Assembly: GCA_013314815.1 (NCBI GenBank)
Contig: JABUEY010000032.1
Location: 1-34,456, forward strand
Source: Syntrophobacteraceae bacterium
GTDB taxonomy: Bacteria; Desulfobacterota; Syntrophobacteria; Syntrophobacterales; Syntrophobacteraceae
Direction: 5' to 3'
DNA length: 34,456 nt
Position 1 is the first letter of the stretch; each line of letters begins with the position of its first letter. The notes beneath the pieces were generated by a model. It did not search any database. It saw only the letters and a list, made by a program, of their open reading frames with translations, and was not told the origin of the DNA. Below, in pieces: positions 33,757 to 34,456 of this stretch. A program made the translations under genes and the position numbers.

Positions 33757-34173
33757 ATGGACTCGATCCCTCAAGGAGCGATTCAAGCCCTGTCCCCATG
33801 GGAGCCGGGTATATTCGGCTTCGTGGTCTACTTCATCCTGGTGACCGGTCTCATGGCCGTCATACTGTTCCTGTCCGGCTGGCTTGGAGTAAAGAAGAAG
33901 AACGCAGAAAAGACCCGGCCCTATGAGAGTGGCATCCTTCCCACGGGTTCGGCGCGATTGCGCTATCCGGTTCCCTTCTTTCTCGTTGCCACCTTTTTTC
34001 TCATTTTCGACGTGGAAGCGGCCTACATCTTTTCGTGGGCGATTGCTTTCAAGGAACTGGGCTGGGCCGGCTGGCTGCAGATTACGTTCTTCATTGTCGT
34101 GCTTGCGGTGAGCCTCTTTTATGTCTGGTTCAAGGGAGGACTTGAGTGGGGATCGACGACCCGAAGGAAATGA
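33757..34173 (+). CDS. nuoA: NADH-quinone oxidoreductase subunit A
   Basis: The 138-residue membrane subunit of complex I has three hydrophobic segments and the conserved [11 protein letters not shown] loop and [21 protein letters not shown] second helix typical of NuoA. AGGGAG 5 bp before the ATG supports the start. It is the first gene of a nuo operon that runs past the window end. Confidence 0.95.
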   Translation: MDSIPQGAIQALSPWEPGIFGFVVYFILVTGLMAVILFLSGWLGVKKKNAEKTRPYESGILPTGSARLRYPVPFFLVATFFLIFDVEAAYIFSWAIAFKELGWAGWLQITFFIVVLAVSLFYVWFKGGLEWGSTTRRK

Positions 34174-34456
34174 GCCATTCCGGAAGCGCGATCCTGAGTC
34201 GTCTCGACCAAATCATCAACTGGTCGCGCAAGAACAGCTTGTGGCCGATGTTCTTTGGACTGTCCTGCTGCTTCATTGAAGAGGCGGCGGCGTTCACGTC
34301 TCGCTACGATATAGCCCGGTTCGGATCGGAGGTGTTCCGCGGATCCCCGCGCCAGGCGGATTTGCTCATCGTCTCCGGCACCGTCTTCAAGAAGGTCGCT
34401 CCCGTCGTCCTGAGGCTTTACGAGCAGATGGCGGAACCCAAATGGGTCATTTCCAT
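34146..34456 (+). CDS. nuoB: NADH-quinone oxidoreductase subunit B (partial, cut by window end)
   Basis: The first 103 codons of NuoB are present, including the [12 protein letters not shown] segment whose paired Cys ligate cluster N2 and which lies at the quinone site. The likely start is GTG 34146: GGGAGGA lies 5 bp upstream, giving a 28-bp overlap with nuoA. ATG 34170 (ATGA overlap with the nuoA stop) has GAAGGA too close to serve. The 3' end lies outside the window. Confidence 0.92.
   Translation, partial: MGIDDPKEMSHSGSAILSRLDQIINWSRKNSLWPMFFGLSCCFIEEAAAFTSRYDIARFGSEVFRGSPRQADLLIVSGTVFKKVAPVVLRLYEQMAEPKWVIS

Overview
The window looks like a chromosomal segment of a strictly anaerobic, GC-rich Desulfobacterota bacterium, probably Syntrophobacter-like. 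The evidence is a large HdrA-type flavoprotein, an Flx (Flox) NADH module, UGA-encoded selenocysteine in two Hdr proteins, a multiheme c-type cytochrome, an ADP-forming acyl-CoA synthetase and the start of a nuo operon. No phage, transposase, CRISPR, tRNA or rRNA was recognised. The species call is inference from gene content only.

Layout. At 99-3927 (+) are queF, a myo-inositol-1-phosphate synthase and two tandem TIM-barrel sugar isomerase paralogues. At 4220-5479 (-) is a pentaheme cytochrome, followed by about 800 bp of non-coding DNA with repeats. At 6274-9259 (-) is a tightly overlapping pabA-pabB-pabC folate operon, with an intrinsic terminator sitting directly in front of its first ribosome-binding site. 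Upstream on the same strand is a CpsB-type PHP phosphatase (9428-10255). Divergent to that is an M32 carboxypeptidase (10606-12198), which converges on a double-length 6-phosphofructokinase (12208-14424, -).

The centre (15205-24557, +) is the most notable part: hdrA-flxD-flxC-flxB-flxA-hdrD-like. HdrA spans 1476 residues once an in-frame UGA at 15397 is read as selenocysteine. It contains an HdrA module, an inserted GltD-type NAD(P)H/FAD module and a second HdrA module. The last gene is a fused HdrC/HdrB (HdrD-like) protein that also needs a UGA (24015) read as selenocysteine. Both UGAs are followed by a short hairpin with a GGCY loop at the distance expected of a bacterial SECIS. A sigma70-like promoter with a palindrome TTGTGA-N6-TCACAA just after the predicted start lies upstream, and a strong terminator closes the operon. 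Together these genes would encode a flavin-based electron bifurcating complex linking NAD(P)H, ferredoxin and a disulfide substrate.

After the terminator come an unrecognised 407-residue protein, a YjbQ-family protein, an ADP-forming acyl-CoA synthetase, a convergent YihY membrane protein, a small hypothetical protein, a rhomboid protease with an N-terminal zinc ribbon, a mercuric-reductase-like flavoprotein, and the beginning of the nuo operon (nuoA complete, nuoB cut by the window end).
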